Shown piece by piece: positions 17,811 to 26,681 of a stretch of 64,000 nt of DNA. Both the position numbers and the translations under genes were made by a program. The DNA lies in contig JAQTTH010000004.1 of NCBI GenBank assembly GCA_028710895.1, positions 1-64,000 of the forward strand. Direction: 5' to 3'. Within the stretch, counting starts at the first letter, position 1. Every line of letters begins with the position of its first letter. The notes beneath the pieces are model-generated. The model saw only the letters and a list, made by a program, of their open reading frames with translations. It did not search any database and had not been told where the DNA came from. Origin of the DNA: Paludibacter sp. (lineage in GTDB: Bacteria > Bacteroidota > Bacteroidia > Bacteroidales > Paludibacteraceae).

Positions 17811-17879
17811 ACAAGTTACGCTTCGCTAAACTTGCGCTAGACACCAACTGCAAAGCTACACACTTGGACGAAAAAGGGG
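17811..17879. repeat. 67-bp direct repeat, copy B, right of RAYT
   Basis: Second copy of the repeat at 16823-16889. The preceding bases (TGACTTTGTTTCAATTA at about 17771) also resemble the YdeI-like leader near 12010, so this interval has exchanged small pieces with its neighbours. Confidence 0.65.
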
Positions 17880-17995
17880 AAAAACTCGTCCTTTTCTAGT
17901 GGGTTTGTAAACACTGCATAGTTCTAGTAAGAGCGGATGTTAGACACATAATATAATTATCTAACAGACTTGGAATAAAAGGATGAATCTCATTG

Positions 17996-20900
17996 TTAAT
18001 ATACTATGACTTTTTCATTTTTTATTCTCCCATCTACATCAACAATAACCAAATACGGGCCTGATGTCAAATGTTTAGAAAGTACTGTAACCAGACCTTC
18101 TAGACGACCACCAGTCTGCCACTGACCTGCCATATTATAAACACTTACCTTGCCCCTTAAAACATCGTTACTATTTATAACTATTTGTCTATTTCTATTA
18201 CTGTTAACACAAGCATTGACAGTATCTATTCCTATTACGGCAGTAATAGATTCTATTATCCTTGCACCATCCGTAGTACTTCCTGCACTTGAAAAAAAAT
18301 TCGTATAAGTTGAATTGGTGTTGTAATTCATATAATCTGTTTTGCTCCCCTGAGGAACGTACAATATAGCACCTGAAGATATGCCAAAAAACACACTATT
18401 ACCGATTAATGTCGGCGGTGTAGGAGTTTGCATAGTAATAGTTGCCAATTTTGAGCAAGAATTAAAAGCTGAGTTTGGCAAAATAGTTACATTGTTCCCA
18501 ATTGTTAGGTTAGCTAATTTTGTACAACCTTTAAAAACAGGAGAATAATAATCACCCATTGTAGTACAGTTGGTCGCATTGAAACTGACGGAAGTAAGAC
18601 CGGTACAACCATAGAATGCATAATTTCCGATAGTTTGTACTCCTTTACCAAAGCTTATGTCGGTCAAACCAACGCAACCGTAAAAAGCTAATTTTCCAAT
18701 ACTTGTAACAGAGTCAGGGATTGTTTTAAGTGCCAATTTAGCACAACTATGAAAAGCATAATCTCCAATACTTAATAAAGACTTACCAATGGAAACGGAA
18801 GTCAACGTGCTGCAACGAGGAAAGGCGTAGCTCGGAATCCGTTTTACCTTGTCTCCAATAGTAAGTGTAGTTAAACTTGTGCAACCAAAAAAAACCATAG
18901 TGTTAGTGTAGTTATTGGAGCTGCCCATGCTGTTACAGTTGACAGCATTGAAATTAATAGAAGTCATGCCGGTGCAACCTTGAAATGCATTATCCCCAAT
19001 ACTAATTACCGACTCAGGAATGGTTATAGAAGTCAATTTGGTGCAATACTGAAATGCATTTGCTGCAATATTTATTAAAGAGCTTCCTAAGATAACGGAA
19101 GTTATGCTACTACAATCTGAAAAAGCATTAGTTCTAATGCTATCAACCGAATCTGGTATAATAATGGAAGTTAAACTATTACAACCTTGAAAAGCATTTG
19201 TTCCAATATTCTTCATCGATTTGCCAATAGAACAAGAAATCATACCCGTACAGCCTTGAAAAGCATTTGCTCCAACGCTTGAGACCGAGTCGGGAATAGT
19301 AACAGAATTTAATCCGGTACAACCTTGAAAAGCATACTCTCCAATATGTTTCATAAATTTGCCCATTGTGCAAGAAGTCAGGCCAGTGCAACCTTGAAAA
19401 ACATTTGTTCCGATGCTATCAACCGAATCTGGAATAGTAATGGAAGTTAAACCGGTACAACCCTGAAAAGCGTTTACTCCAATGATTGCAACCGAATTGG
19501 GTATAGTAGTCGAAGTTAAATCTACACTGCCTTTAAAAGCATAATTTCCGACACTTATTACCGAGTTTGGAATAGAAACGGAAGTCAAGCCATTGCAAGT
19601 ACTAAAAGCGTCATTGCCAATAGCTGAGACCGAATAGAGTTGCGAATTGTAAGATACTTTAGCCGGGACAGTAATACTACCAGTGTAAGCTGGAAGATTT
19701 TCAACAACAGTCATTTTTTTGTTTATTGGATCTGTTATAACATACTTAATTCCTCCTTCTGTATAAAACTCTGTTCCTTCAATAATATTATCCCCCTGAT
19801 CAAAAGAAGCACCAAAGTTTGTATTATATACACTCTTTGTTCCAAATGGCACATATAACTTTGCTCTAGATGTCATATTTGAAAAAACACTTAAACCACC
19901 TAATGTCGGTGGACTAGAATTTTGCAGAATAATAGCGGATAAGCCACTACAAACATAAAATGCATAATTTCCAATAGTAGTTATGGAGTTGGGAAGAGTG
20001 ACAGAGGTCAATCCAATACAATACTGAAAAGCACTCATTCCAATGCTTGTTACCGAGTTGGGGATGATAACAGAAGTCAAGCCACTGCAATCAGAAAAAA
20101 CACCATCTCCAATAGAAGTAACAGAATTGGGAATAGTAACAGATGTCAAACCACTACAACCCCCAAAAACCCAATTTCCAATGCTCGTTATTGTGTTAGG
20201 AATGGGGATGGATGTCAAACCACTACAACCCACAAAAGCAAATTCTCCAATATTCTTCACTGAAGTAGGAATAACAAAGTTACCAGTTTTGAAAATTGGA
20301 CATTGTATCAACTTGGTTTGATCTTTATTGTACAAAATGTCATCTACTACCGAATAATTGGGATTTGTTGCATCAACTATAAAAGAACAGTTACAGCCTG
20401 CAAAAGCACCATTTCCAATACTTGTTGCAGAATTGGGAATAGTGATAGAAGTCAAACCGATGCAAAAAGAAAAAGCCTGAATTCCAATATTCGTAACTGA
20501 ATTTGGAATAGTGATGGAAGTCAAACCGTTACATCCTATAAAGGCTCGGTTTCCAATCTCGGCACATTTGGGTGTACCGTCAAAAACAACAGAACCTACT
20601 TTGGAACAACCGGAAAAAAGAGAAGCCGGCACTCTCATTACATTACTACCAATGGTAACTGCGAATACGCTACCCGTACTGGAGATACTGGTATAGGTCA
20701 AATCGTCACAGTTCGATGCATTAAAATTAACGGCAGTAAGCCCATTGCACTCCTTAAAAGCGTATTGTCCAATACTCTTTACCCCACTTCCTAATGTTAG
20801 CAAAGTAATACCATTGCAATTTGTGAAAGCATAACTCCCAATGCTCATCATCCTGCCACCTATAGTAACAGAAGTCAATCCATTACAATAGGAAAAGGCA

Positions 20901-21151
20901 TACGATTCAATACTCGTTACCGAATAAGTTACCGAATTATCAATAACCGAATCCGGAATATTAATTTCTCCAGTTGGTGTGCCGTTTCTCTTTACACTTA
21001 CGGTATTGGGTGAACCAACAGCAGTAACTGTATAAATCATTTTACCATCCGTTGACTTAAATGTGCTACCAACAGTCTGTCCATAAATTAAATTAGCTGA
21101 CAAGAAAGTCAATATGGCAATAGTCAAACTGCGAAGAAGTTTAGTTTTCAT
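17996..21151 (-). CDS. BspA-like leucine-rich-repeat surface protein with T9SS-type C-terminus
   Basis: 1051 residues with a signal peptide ending YGQ. Two blocks of BspA/LRR_5 repeats (about 23 residues, pattern IPNSVTSIGNGAFAGCNGLTSVT) span roughly 60-440 and 490-960. Each block is introduced by a similar beta-rich head (YTVTAVGSPNTVSVKR at about 38 and YVITDPINKKMTVVEN at about 465), so the protein looks like an internal duplication. The last about 70 residues (GKVSVYNMAGQWQTGG, LTSGPYLVIVDVDG, KVIVY) fit a T9SS sorting module. Probable surface adhesin or host/particle-binding protein. Its promoter (21430-21461) is preceded by the 22-bp tandem array. Confidence 0.88.
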   Translation of the reverse strand: MKTKLLRSLTIAILTFLSANLIYGQTVGSTFKSTDGKMIYTVTAVGSPNTVSVKRNGTPTGEINIPDSVIDNSVTYSVTSIESYAFSYCNGLTSVTIGGRMMSIGSYAFTNCNGITLLTLGSGVKSIGQYAFKECNGLTAVNFNASNCDDLTYTSISSTGSVFAVTIGSNVMRVPASLFSGCSKVGSVVFDGTPKCAEIGNRAFIGCNGLTSITIPNSVTNIGIQAFSFCIGLTSITIPNSATSIGNGAFAGCNCSFIVDATNPNYSVVDDILYNKDQTKLIQCPIFKTGNFVIPTSVKNIGEFAFVGCSGLTSIPIPNTITSIGNWVFGGCSGLTSVTIPNSVTSIGDGVFSDCSGLTSVIIPNSVTSIGMSAFQYCIGLTSVTLPNSITTIGNYAFYVCSGLSAIILQNSSPPTLGGLSVFSNMTSRAKLYVPFGTKSVYNTNFGASFDQGDNIIEGTEFYTEGGIKYVITDPINKKMTVVENLPAYTGSITVPAKVSYNSQLYSVSAIGNDAFSTCNGLTSVSIPNSVISVGNYAFKGSVDLTSTTIPNSVAIIGVNAFQGCTGLTSITIPDSVDSIGTNVFQGCTGLTSCTMGKFMKHIGEYAFQGCTGLNSVTIPDSVSSVGANAFQGCTGMISCSIGKSMKNIGTNAFQGCNSLTSIIIPDSVDSIRTNAFSDCSSITSVILGSSLINIAANAFQYCTKLTSITIPESVISIGDNAFQGCTGMTSINFNAVNCNSMGSSNNYTNTMVFFGCTSLTTLTIGDKVKRIPSYAFPRCSTLTSVSIGKSLLSIGDYAFHSCAKLALKTIPDSVTSIGKLAFYGCVGLTDISFGKGVQTIGNYAFYGCTGLTSVSFNATNCTTMGDYYSPVFKGCTKLANLTIGNNVTILPNSAFNSCSKLATITMQTPTPPTLIGNSVFFGISSGAILYVPQGSKTDYMNYNTNSTYTNFFSSAGSTTDGARIIESITAVIGIDTVNACVNSNRNRQIVINSNDVLRGKVSVYNMAGQWQTGGRLEGLVTVLSKHLTSGPYLVIVDVDGRIKNEKVIVY

Positions 21152-21429
21152 AAATGATTGTGTAATTATTTAGTTTCTAGTTCAATTATCTTTCTCGTTT
21201 TTTTTCTTTTTTTAATCGCCAGGGATAGTCGATTCTTTTATTTAATCAATAAGATTGCCAAAGGTAAGCACTTATATGTTAATCAAAATCTAAATTTCAG
21301 AACAGTCTTTTTTGTGCTACTCCCCTCAGTCTTAACATATAAAATTGCGCATATATTTACTATAGACTTTTTTAATTGCGTATATCTATCCGATAGAATG
21401 GCTTATATGTAGTTTATCTTTTTCGCTTC

Positions 21430-21491
21430 CAAAGATAAATAACATACTTAACACATCCAAACATTTCTCTATTTATTTTTTAAGCTAATTA
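21430..21491 (-). promoter_or_regulatory. Promoter of the LRR gene with extended block shared with the ligase operon
   Basis: Minus strand: TATCTTTG (21430-21437), exactly 20 bases, then TTTG (21458-21461), a perfect consensus. The spacer (GTTAAGTATGTT core) and upstream AT block (TTAGCTTAAAAAATAAAT) match the promoter at 11271-11332 closely. The predicted leader of the LRR gene is about 270 bases, otherwise featureless. Confidence 0.7.
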
Positions 21492-21506
21492 TAAAGTCTG
21501 TAAAAT

Positions 21507-22008
21507 TACATGACGTTTATGGGAGTTACATAAGCTATAATCGTTCATTACATAGGGTGCAAAAGGATATTACATTTAGGGTAATACCCAGTTACATGGG
21601 AGATAGTATGCTTGTACATGAGGTGCATTATGCTATTACATAAGGGTTGATAGGGTGTTGCATAGGGTGCATTATGCCATTACAAATAGGGAGATAGGGC
21701 ATTACACCAGGTGTGATAGGCTATTACACGGGGGTAATGGGTCAATACATAGAGTGAGAATGGCATTGCAGAAGGGGTAATATGGCACTACATAAGGTGC
21801 AATATAGCAATACATGAGCAGTAATATAGCAATACATAAGCAGTAATATAGCAATACATGAGTAGCAATATAGCAATACACAAGGGATAAATTGATAATA
21901 CATTCACTGAAATATAACATTACATGGGGTGCAGAATAGGAATACATAGGATATAATATAGCAATACAGCATGTGTATTATAACATTACATTGCCTGTAA
22001 TTAAATAT
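21507..22008. repeat. 22-bp phased tandem array, about 23 degenerate units
   Basis: TACA (or TGCA) recurs at 21507, 21527, 21549, 21571, 21593, 21615, 21637, 21659, 21681, 21703, 21725, 21746, 21767, 21789, 21811, 21833, 21855, 21877, 21899, 21921, 21943, 21965 and 21987. Consensus about TTACATAGGGTGCAATATAG plus two bases. Sequence identity between units is modest but spacing is almost invariant. It lies directly upstream of the LRR gene promoter and downstream of the gene at 22128-23264. The reading frames inside it are not convincing genes. Confidence 0.88.
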
Positions 22009-22127
22009 ATCACAGGCTGTAAATGATCATATCATTTACTAAAATAATAGTTTTTCTGCTGTGATAATTTGTCCGATTGAGTGACGAAATACGGGTTTTC
22101 GGGATGAAACACGGCAAACACATGCGT

Positions 22128-23264
22128 CTATTCACCCGTAACAGGTACGGTGGTGGTACTGATTTCGGGGGCGGTAAATGTCTTTCGCTCGTAGCGGGGC
22201 GTGATTGTTTTTTCTGTGTAGGTTTTATCCTCGAAATACTTTGTTTCCCACAGCACCGAAATTTTCACGTTGGTGTCAATTCCCTGAAATGTATTGTCGT
22301 TGAGCAAGCCAATGTAAAAAGTGCCCTGCGTTTTCGTTGTGTTTTTACCAAAGGCAGCAATTCCTTTTCCTTTATCGAAATGAGTAAAGGGTTTATCGTT
22401 CAGAAACAAGTCGGAGTTTTTGCTGTCGGGGATAAACCAATAGGCTACATCCTCACCCATGGTGGGCATTACAAATCCGGCAACGGTACCAATGGCATAT
22501 CCCGCCAGTGGTCCGCCTCCCAGTATGGTGGCAGCTCCCGAAGCAATGTTACGGAAGATATTCACGTTCTTTTTCCAGGCTTCGGTGGCCTCTTTGCCTA
22601 CCCCTATCCAGTAGGCCCACGCAACTACTTTCTTCGATTGTTCATCTGTTATCTCATTTTGTGGCAATGTCACTTCTATTGCTTTCAGATTTTTGCTGCC
22701 AATAATGCTTTTGGAATTTACCCGCTCCGTTTTGTCAATCACAATGTCTTCCGACAATTCGGTTCGTAGCAGTTCTTTCCGGGTTTTCTGAGTATAAAGT
22801 GTATCGTAGCCAACCACTACATCTTTTGTGTAGGTTTTGTAGGTAGTCAGTTGCTGCTGTTGCCAGGTAACGTTTGAATTAAAACCGGCTGTAAGATCGC
22901 TCGCAGGTGTACGCTGAATTTTGAACTTGCAAACCCTGCCGGTAGGAGACAGATTCTTCAACCGGAAAACATACACACCTTCTTTGGGGACTACAATTGT
23001 TTTCAAGTTTAGCTTTGTGACATTGATATCCGAATACTTTGAGTTGGTGGGGTATTCGAGCACTTCCACTTCACTCAGGTAATTCTTATCAGCCACTTCG
23101 AGCGTAAAGCTTATTTTATCGCCTGCTGCAAAACCGTAGTACAGTTTGGTTTCCTGCTGAGGTTCAATCTTTACTGTTTGTGCTGTCAGGTCGATAGTCT
23201 GTCGACCAAAGCTTGTTGCCGTAAAAAGTGATAAGCCAAAGATTGTGAGCAATAATCTGTTCAT
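22128..23264 (-). CDS. Secreted hypothetical protein
   Basis: 378 residues with a Sec signal peptide ending SFGRQ. Residues about 20-130 look like a beta-sandwich (KIEPQQETKLYYGFAAGDKISFTLEV, then VFRLKNLSPTGRVCKFKIQR). Around 230-275 a Gly/Ala-rich hydrophobic stretch (IASGAATILGGGPLAGYAIGT) may insert in a membrane. No known catalytic motif and no sorting module. Both neighbours on the minus strand are far away, so it is probably monocistronic. Function unknown. Confidence 0.75.
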   Translation of the reverse strand: MNRLLLTIFGLSLFTATSFGRQTIDLTAQTVKIEPQQETKLYYGFAAGDKISFTLEVADKNYLSEVEVLEYPTNSKYSDINVTKLNLKTIVVPKEGVYVFRLKNLSPTGRVCKFKIQRTPASDLTAGFNSNVTWQQQQLTTYKTYTKDVVVGYDTLYTQKTRKELLRTELSEDIVIDKTERVNSKSIIGSKNLKAIEVTLPQNEITDEQSKKVVAWAYWIGVGKEATEAWKKNVNIFRNIASGAATILGGGPLAGYAIGTVAGFVMPTMGEDVAYWFIPDSKNSDLFLNDKPFTHFDKGKGIAAFGKNTTKTQGTFYIGLLNDNTFQGIDTNVKISVLWETKYFEDKTYTEKTITPRYERKTFTAPEISTTTVPVTGE

Positions 23265-23314
23265 GGTATATAATTAAATAATGGTCATATTATAATTTCG
23301 TATTTTATAAAGAG

Positions 23315-23499
23315 AATAGAACGCGGAATTTTATGGATTAAGCGGATATTCCGTTGATAATAATTAAATTGATTTTAAGCTGATCTTAGTCATGCAGGCA
23401 TGACTGATAAAACAGTAAATAGTATAAAAATCATCCCGATAAACCGGGATTCCAATCCGTTTAAAAATCCGTTATTTCAGCGAATATCCGCGTTCTATT
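23315..23499. repeat. Intergenic inverted-repeat element
   Basis: AATAGAACGCGGA (23315-23327) and its perfect complement (23487-23499) enclose smaller palindromes: AGTCATGC-AG-GCATGACT (23388-23405) and CCCGATAAACCGGG. GCGGAT/AATCCG words are scattered between. It looks like the degenerate 'CGCGGAT' intergenic elements common in Bacteroidetes. The rest of the gap 23265-23755 contains the promoter at 23673. Confidence 0.6.
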
Positions 23500-23672
23500 A
23501 TTGTAATTTAAGTCGGGTTATGCAACATCATAGATTTCCACTTACTTAAATTGGCGAAACAAGTGAAAATGCTTCTCTCATCCGTCTGTTTTGTGCTGAA
23601 GCGCAAAGGTAGATGTTTAAGAGTCAATATGCAAAGCTTCCCGGCTGTTTTGTGAGTGGGCTGTATATGCTA

Positions 23673-23704
23673 TTTGCTCCGTTGCATATTAAATCCTACT
23701 TTTG
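23673..23704 (+). promoter_or_regulatory. Promoter of the phosphoglycolate phosphatase gene
   Basis: TTTG (23673-23676), exactly 20 bases, then TACTTTTG (23697-23704): a perfect match to the Bacteroidetes housekeeping consensus, about 50 bases before the ATG at 23756. Confidence 0.75.
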
Positions 23705-23755
23705 TGGCTTCAGAAAACAAGCCCTGATTTCGGAACTATTCATACAAAACAACAA

Positions 23756-24409
23756 ATGACTAAACTCGTAATATTCGATCTCGACGGAACGCTGCTCGAC
23801 ACCATCGAAGACCTCGCAAACAGTGTGAACTACGCCCTTGAACAACACAACTACCCTACTCACCCGATTGAAGCATACCGCTTTTTTATTGGCAACGGCG
23901 TGGCTAAATTGCTTGAACGGGCACTACCCGAAGATAAACGCAATGCCGACTTTGTGTCGATGCTGAAAGTGGACTTTATCCGCCACTATTATGCACATTC
24001 CGAAGAGTCGACTAAACCTTATCCCGGCATTACGGAGCTTGTAAACAAACTGTATGCCGAAGGCTATCAGCTGGGTGTAGCATCCAACAAGGTACACGAT
24101 GCCACCGTGGAACTTGTAAACCGCTTTTTCCCCGATGTGAAGTTTACAGCTGTATACGGTCAGCGCGATGGATATCCTGTAAAGCCAAACCCGGGAATAC
24201 TGGAAGAAATAATCGGACAGGCAGGCGTTGAAAAGAGCGAAGTACTATACGTTGGTGATTCGGGAGTGGATGTAGCAACAGCCTATAATGCCAAAGTGCC
24301 ATTTACAGGCGTTTTGTGGGGCTTTCGTCCCCGCAAGGAACTGGAGGAAGTTGGTGCTACCCGATTTGTTGAAACAACAGCTGAATTGTACGAAATAATA
24401 AAGAACTAA
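23756..24409 (+). CDS. gph: HAD-family phosphoglycolate phosphatase
   Basis: 217 residues from ATG at 23756; the upstream TTG-initiated extension overlaps the promoter and is rejected. HAD motif I is VIFDLDGTLLDT (nucleophile Asp8, Asp10), motif II is in LGVASNK, the motif III Lys is in VKPNPG, and motif IV is YVGDSGVDVATA. The helical cap lies between residues about 18 and 80. Family members dephosphorylate 2-phosphoglycolate; related HADs act on other sugar phosphates, so the exact substrate is a family inference. Single gene between a strong promoter and a strong terminator. Confidence 0.85.
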   Translation: MTKLVIFDLDGTLLDTIEDLANSVNYALEQHNYPTHPIEAYRFFIGNGVAKLLERALPEDKRNADFVSMLKVDFIRHYYAHSEESTKPYPGITELVNKLYAEGYQLGVASNKVHDATVELVNRFFPDVKFTAVYGQRDGYPVKPNPGILEEIIGQAGVEKSEVLYVGDSGVDVATAYNAKVPFTGVLWGFRPRKELEEVGATRFVETTAELYEIIKN

Positions 24410-24452
24410 ACACTGACCCGATTACCTTTTCACAATTGAGTGTTACAACATA

Positions 24453-24496
24453 AAACAGGCTGACTTACCAATGTAAGTCAGCCTGTTTCTTTTTCT
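24453..24496. terminator. Bidirectional terminator between gph and the acetylesterase gene
   Basis: AAACAGGCTGACTTA pairs perfectly with its complement across six bases, followed by a T-rich tail on the plus strand. It serves the convergent genes on both sides. Confidence 0.85.
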
Positions 24497-24506
24497 GATA
24501 TCCCGG

Positions 24507-26513
24507 TTATTTCCGTAAGAAAGTCATTCCCGGCCAATCGTCGGTACGAAAAGGAGATGCAGGCAATCCGGCTCCGTTATACAAATTACACACCGGATTA
24601 TTTCCCCAGGCATAGCGCACTGCAACGGGAAAAGCAACGTCGGGCGACGAAACTATAACATCATTGCCTTCGATTGTTGCATTAGCCCAATGAAACTGAT
24701 GATCGAGTCCGGCTACAACAAATCCTTTGAGAGCTAAATTGTCGGTTGTTTTTAGTCCGTTCACGGCTTGTGTAAATGTAATGCGGATTTTATTTCCTTC
24801 TATTTTATATGCACTGTATTCAGGGCCGGTAGAAACAACCTTTTCGCCGTAAGTGTTGGCACGTGCCAGCAAAGCCAATCGCAATCCAACATCTTGTTTG
24901 TTTTTTGGGTGAATATCCCTGGCTTCGCCTAAATCAATTGTAACAGCCATGCCGGTATTTGCCAAATTGAGTGTTTGCAACTGCGCTTCACGCAATTCAG
25001 CCCACACTGATTCCTGAGGATTATCATCCGTTTTCATGAAATTGGCCAACTGCACATAGTAAAACGGAAAATCATTTTTCCATTGTTTTCTCCAATCGGT
25101 AATAAGCAGCGGGAACAATTCACGGTATTGATAAGCCTTTTCAACATTGGCTTCGCCCTGATACCAGATTACTCCACGCATGGCAAAAGGAATAAGTGGA
25201 TGAATCATAGCATTGAAAAGAACAGTGGGGCGATTGGGGTTGCCAAAGTTATTTTGTGGTGGTGCAGGCAGTTCTTTTAGGTCAACTCCCACCTTGTATT
25301 TCCAGTCGCCTGCAAGGCTTATTTTTTGTTCATCAGCACCCGAGACAAACAAATTCTTTGCTTCGCCGTATAAACCACCGCCTCCAATATTGTCGACAAC
25401 CTTTACAGTTATAACAGCACTTCCGGCTTTCACCAGTTTTGCGGGGATAGTATAAACACGTGATAAGTTAAAGCCATTCGTAGCACCAATCTGCTCACCA
25501 TTAAAGTAGGTTATATCATTATCGTCAATTTCAGCCAAACTGATTTTCAAGTCTTTGCCTTCCCATGAGGCAGGTATATTTATCGTTTTGCGAAACCAAA
25601 CAATGCCATCTAAATTCGGTAATCCATTCTCTTCCCACACGCCCGGAAGATTCATGTTTTTCCAGTCAGCATCAGCAAAATCAGAGCCAGTCCAAAGGGT
25701 AGTTGCACCTTTATATCCCCGATCGGCTGCCGATAATTTCTGTGACCAGGCTTCCATGTCGGCTTTGTATTTTATTTCCTGCTCGGCCGTCGACAATGTG
25801 CTTGGTACGGGTATCGCTTTTTGATAGTCGGGCATTGTAAGCAGCGCTTCTTTACTGGTCCATGCTTCGGCCAACGTACCACCCCAGGCTACATTAATCA
25901 AACCAATGGGAATGTTTACATGTTGAAGTAAATCGCGTCCAAAGAAATAGGCCACTGATGAAAAGTTAGGAATGGAAGCAGACGAACAGGGTGTCCAACC
26001 ACCATTTTCCAGTTTTGCGTTATCCAACGGAACATCACTTGTCACTTTCGACACGTGCAACAACCGGATAGCCGGATAGTTGGCATTGGCAATTTCCTGT
26101 TCGTAGTTTTTCACCTTTCCCCAACCGGCCAAAGGCATTTCCATATTCGATTGTCCGGAGCAAATCCACACATCACCAATGAGAATATTATTCAATTTCA
26201 AGGTTTTGCCATCAGAGATACTGATAGTATAAGGCGTAAAACCCGCAACCGGAGTTTTTACTTTTACACTCCAGCTCCCATCTGCAGTAGCTGTTGTTGT
26301 GTACTTGCTATTATCCCACGACGTGATAACTGTAACTGTTTTCCCTGCTTTTGCTTTTCCCCAAATGGGCGCATCCGCTTTTTGTTGAAGAACCATGTTG
26401 TCGCTGAATACTGAAGGTAGAATTACGTTGGCCGCAACGGGATTCATTGCACCCAGCAAGAGGAACAATGCGACGATTGCCTTTGAAAGGGATTGAAGAT
26501 GTAGATGTTTCAT
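24507..26513 (-). CDS. Sialate O-acetylesterase (SGNH/SASA family)
   Basis: 668 residues with a signal peptide ending VAAN. Residues about 110-230 and 410-600 make the SASA SGNH hydrolase, with nucleophile Ser122 in CSGQSNMEMP and the GVIWYQGEANV block. A jelly-roll-like insert (about 270-400, TLWTGSDFADADWKN, then VWFRKTINIPASWEG) lies between. It removes acetyl groups from sialic acids or, in related enzymes, from xylan. A secreted alpha/beta-hydrolase esterase lies just upstream on the same strand, suggesting glycan deacetylation as a shared theme, although a 168-base gap with a terminator separates them. Confidence 0.88.
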   Translation of the reverse strand: MKHLHLQSLSKAIVALFLLLGAMNPVAANVILPSVFSDNMVLQQKADAPIWGKAKAGKTVTVITSWDNSKYTTTATADGSWSVKVKTPVAGFTPYTISISDGKTLKLNNILIGDVWICSGQSNMEMPLAGWGKVKNYEQEIANANYPAIRLLHVSKVTSDVPLDNAKLENGGWTPCSSASIPNFSSVAYFFGRDLLQHVNIPIGLINVAWGGTLAEAWTSKEALLTMPDYQKAIPVPSTLSTAEQEIKYKADMEAWSQKLSAADRGYKGATTLWTGSDFADADWKNMNLPGVWEENGLPNLDGIVWFRKTINIPASWEGKDLKISLAEIDDNDITYFNGEQIGATNGFNLSRVYTIPAKLVKAGSAVITVKVVDNIGGGGLYGEAKNLFVSGADEQKISLAGDWKYKVGVDLKELPAPPQNNFGNPNRPTVLFNAMIHPLIPFAMRGVIWYQGEANVEKAYQYRELFPLLITDWRKQWKNDFPFYYVQLANFMKTDDNPQESVWAELREAQLQTLNLANTGMAVTIDLGEARDIHPKNKQDVGLRLALLARANTYGEKVVSTGPEYSAYKIEGNKIRITFTQAVNGLKTTDNLALKGFVVAGLDHQFHWANATIEGNDVIVSSPDVAFPVAVRYAWGNNPVCNLYNGAGLPASPFRTDDWPGMTFLRK

Positions 26514-26621
26514 GATTTTTTAAACGAATGAATATAAGGTAATTTGATGCTTGTATATGCATTGAATTCTGATTACAGTTTTGAATGCGGCCTCAAAATT
26601 AGAATTATTAATCGGAATGGC

Positions 26622-26660
26622 AAAAATAAAAATGGCCATCCCTCCCGGAACAGCCATTTT
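26622..26660 (-). terminator. Terminator of the esterase gene
   Basis: Minus strand: AAAATGGC and GCCATTTT pair around a 16-base loop and the tail continues TTATTTTTG. It lies 21 bases after the esterase stop. Confidence 0.65.
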
Positions 26661-26681
26661 GAGTCTATGAACAACGATTGC

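Noticed and set aside
17407-17899. Plus-strand frames opposite the RAYT upstream region
   Set aside because: They arise from the REP palindromes and lack start signals; the RAYT frame is convincing.
17996-21151. CRISPR-like appearance of regular repeats
   Set aside because: The regularity comes from LRR codons in a long intact frame, with no spacer variation.
21702-21947. Open frame of 81 residues on the minus strand
   Set aside because: It lies wholly within the 22-bp array and its Tyr/Cys/Leu-rich composition follows from the repeat.
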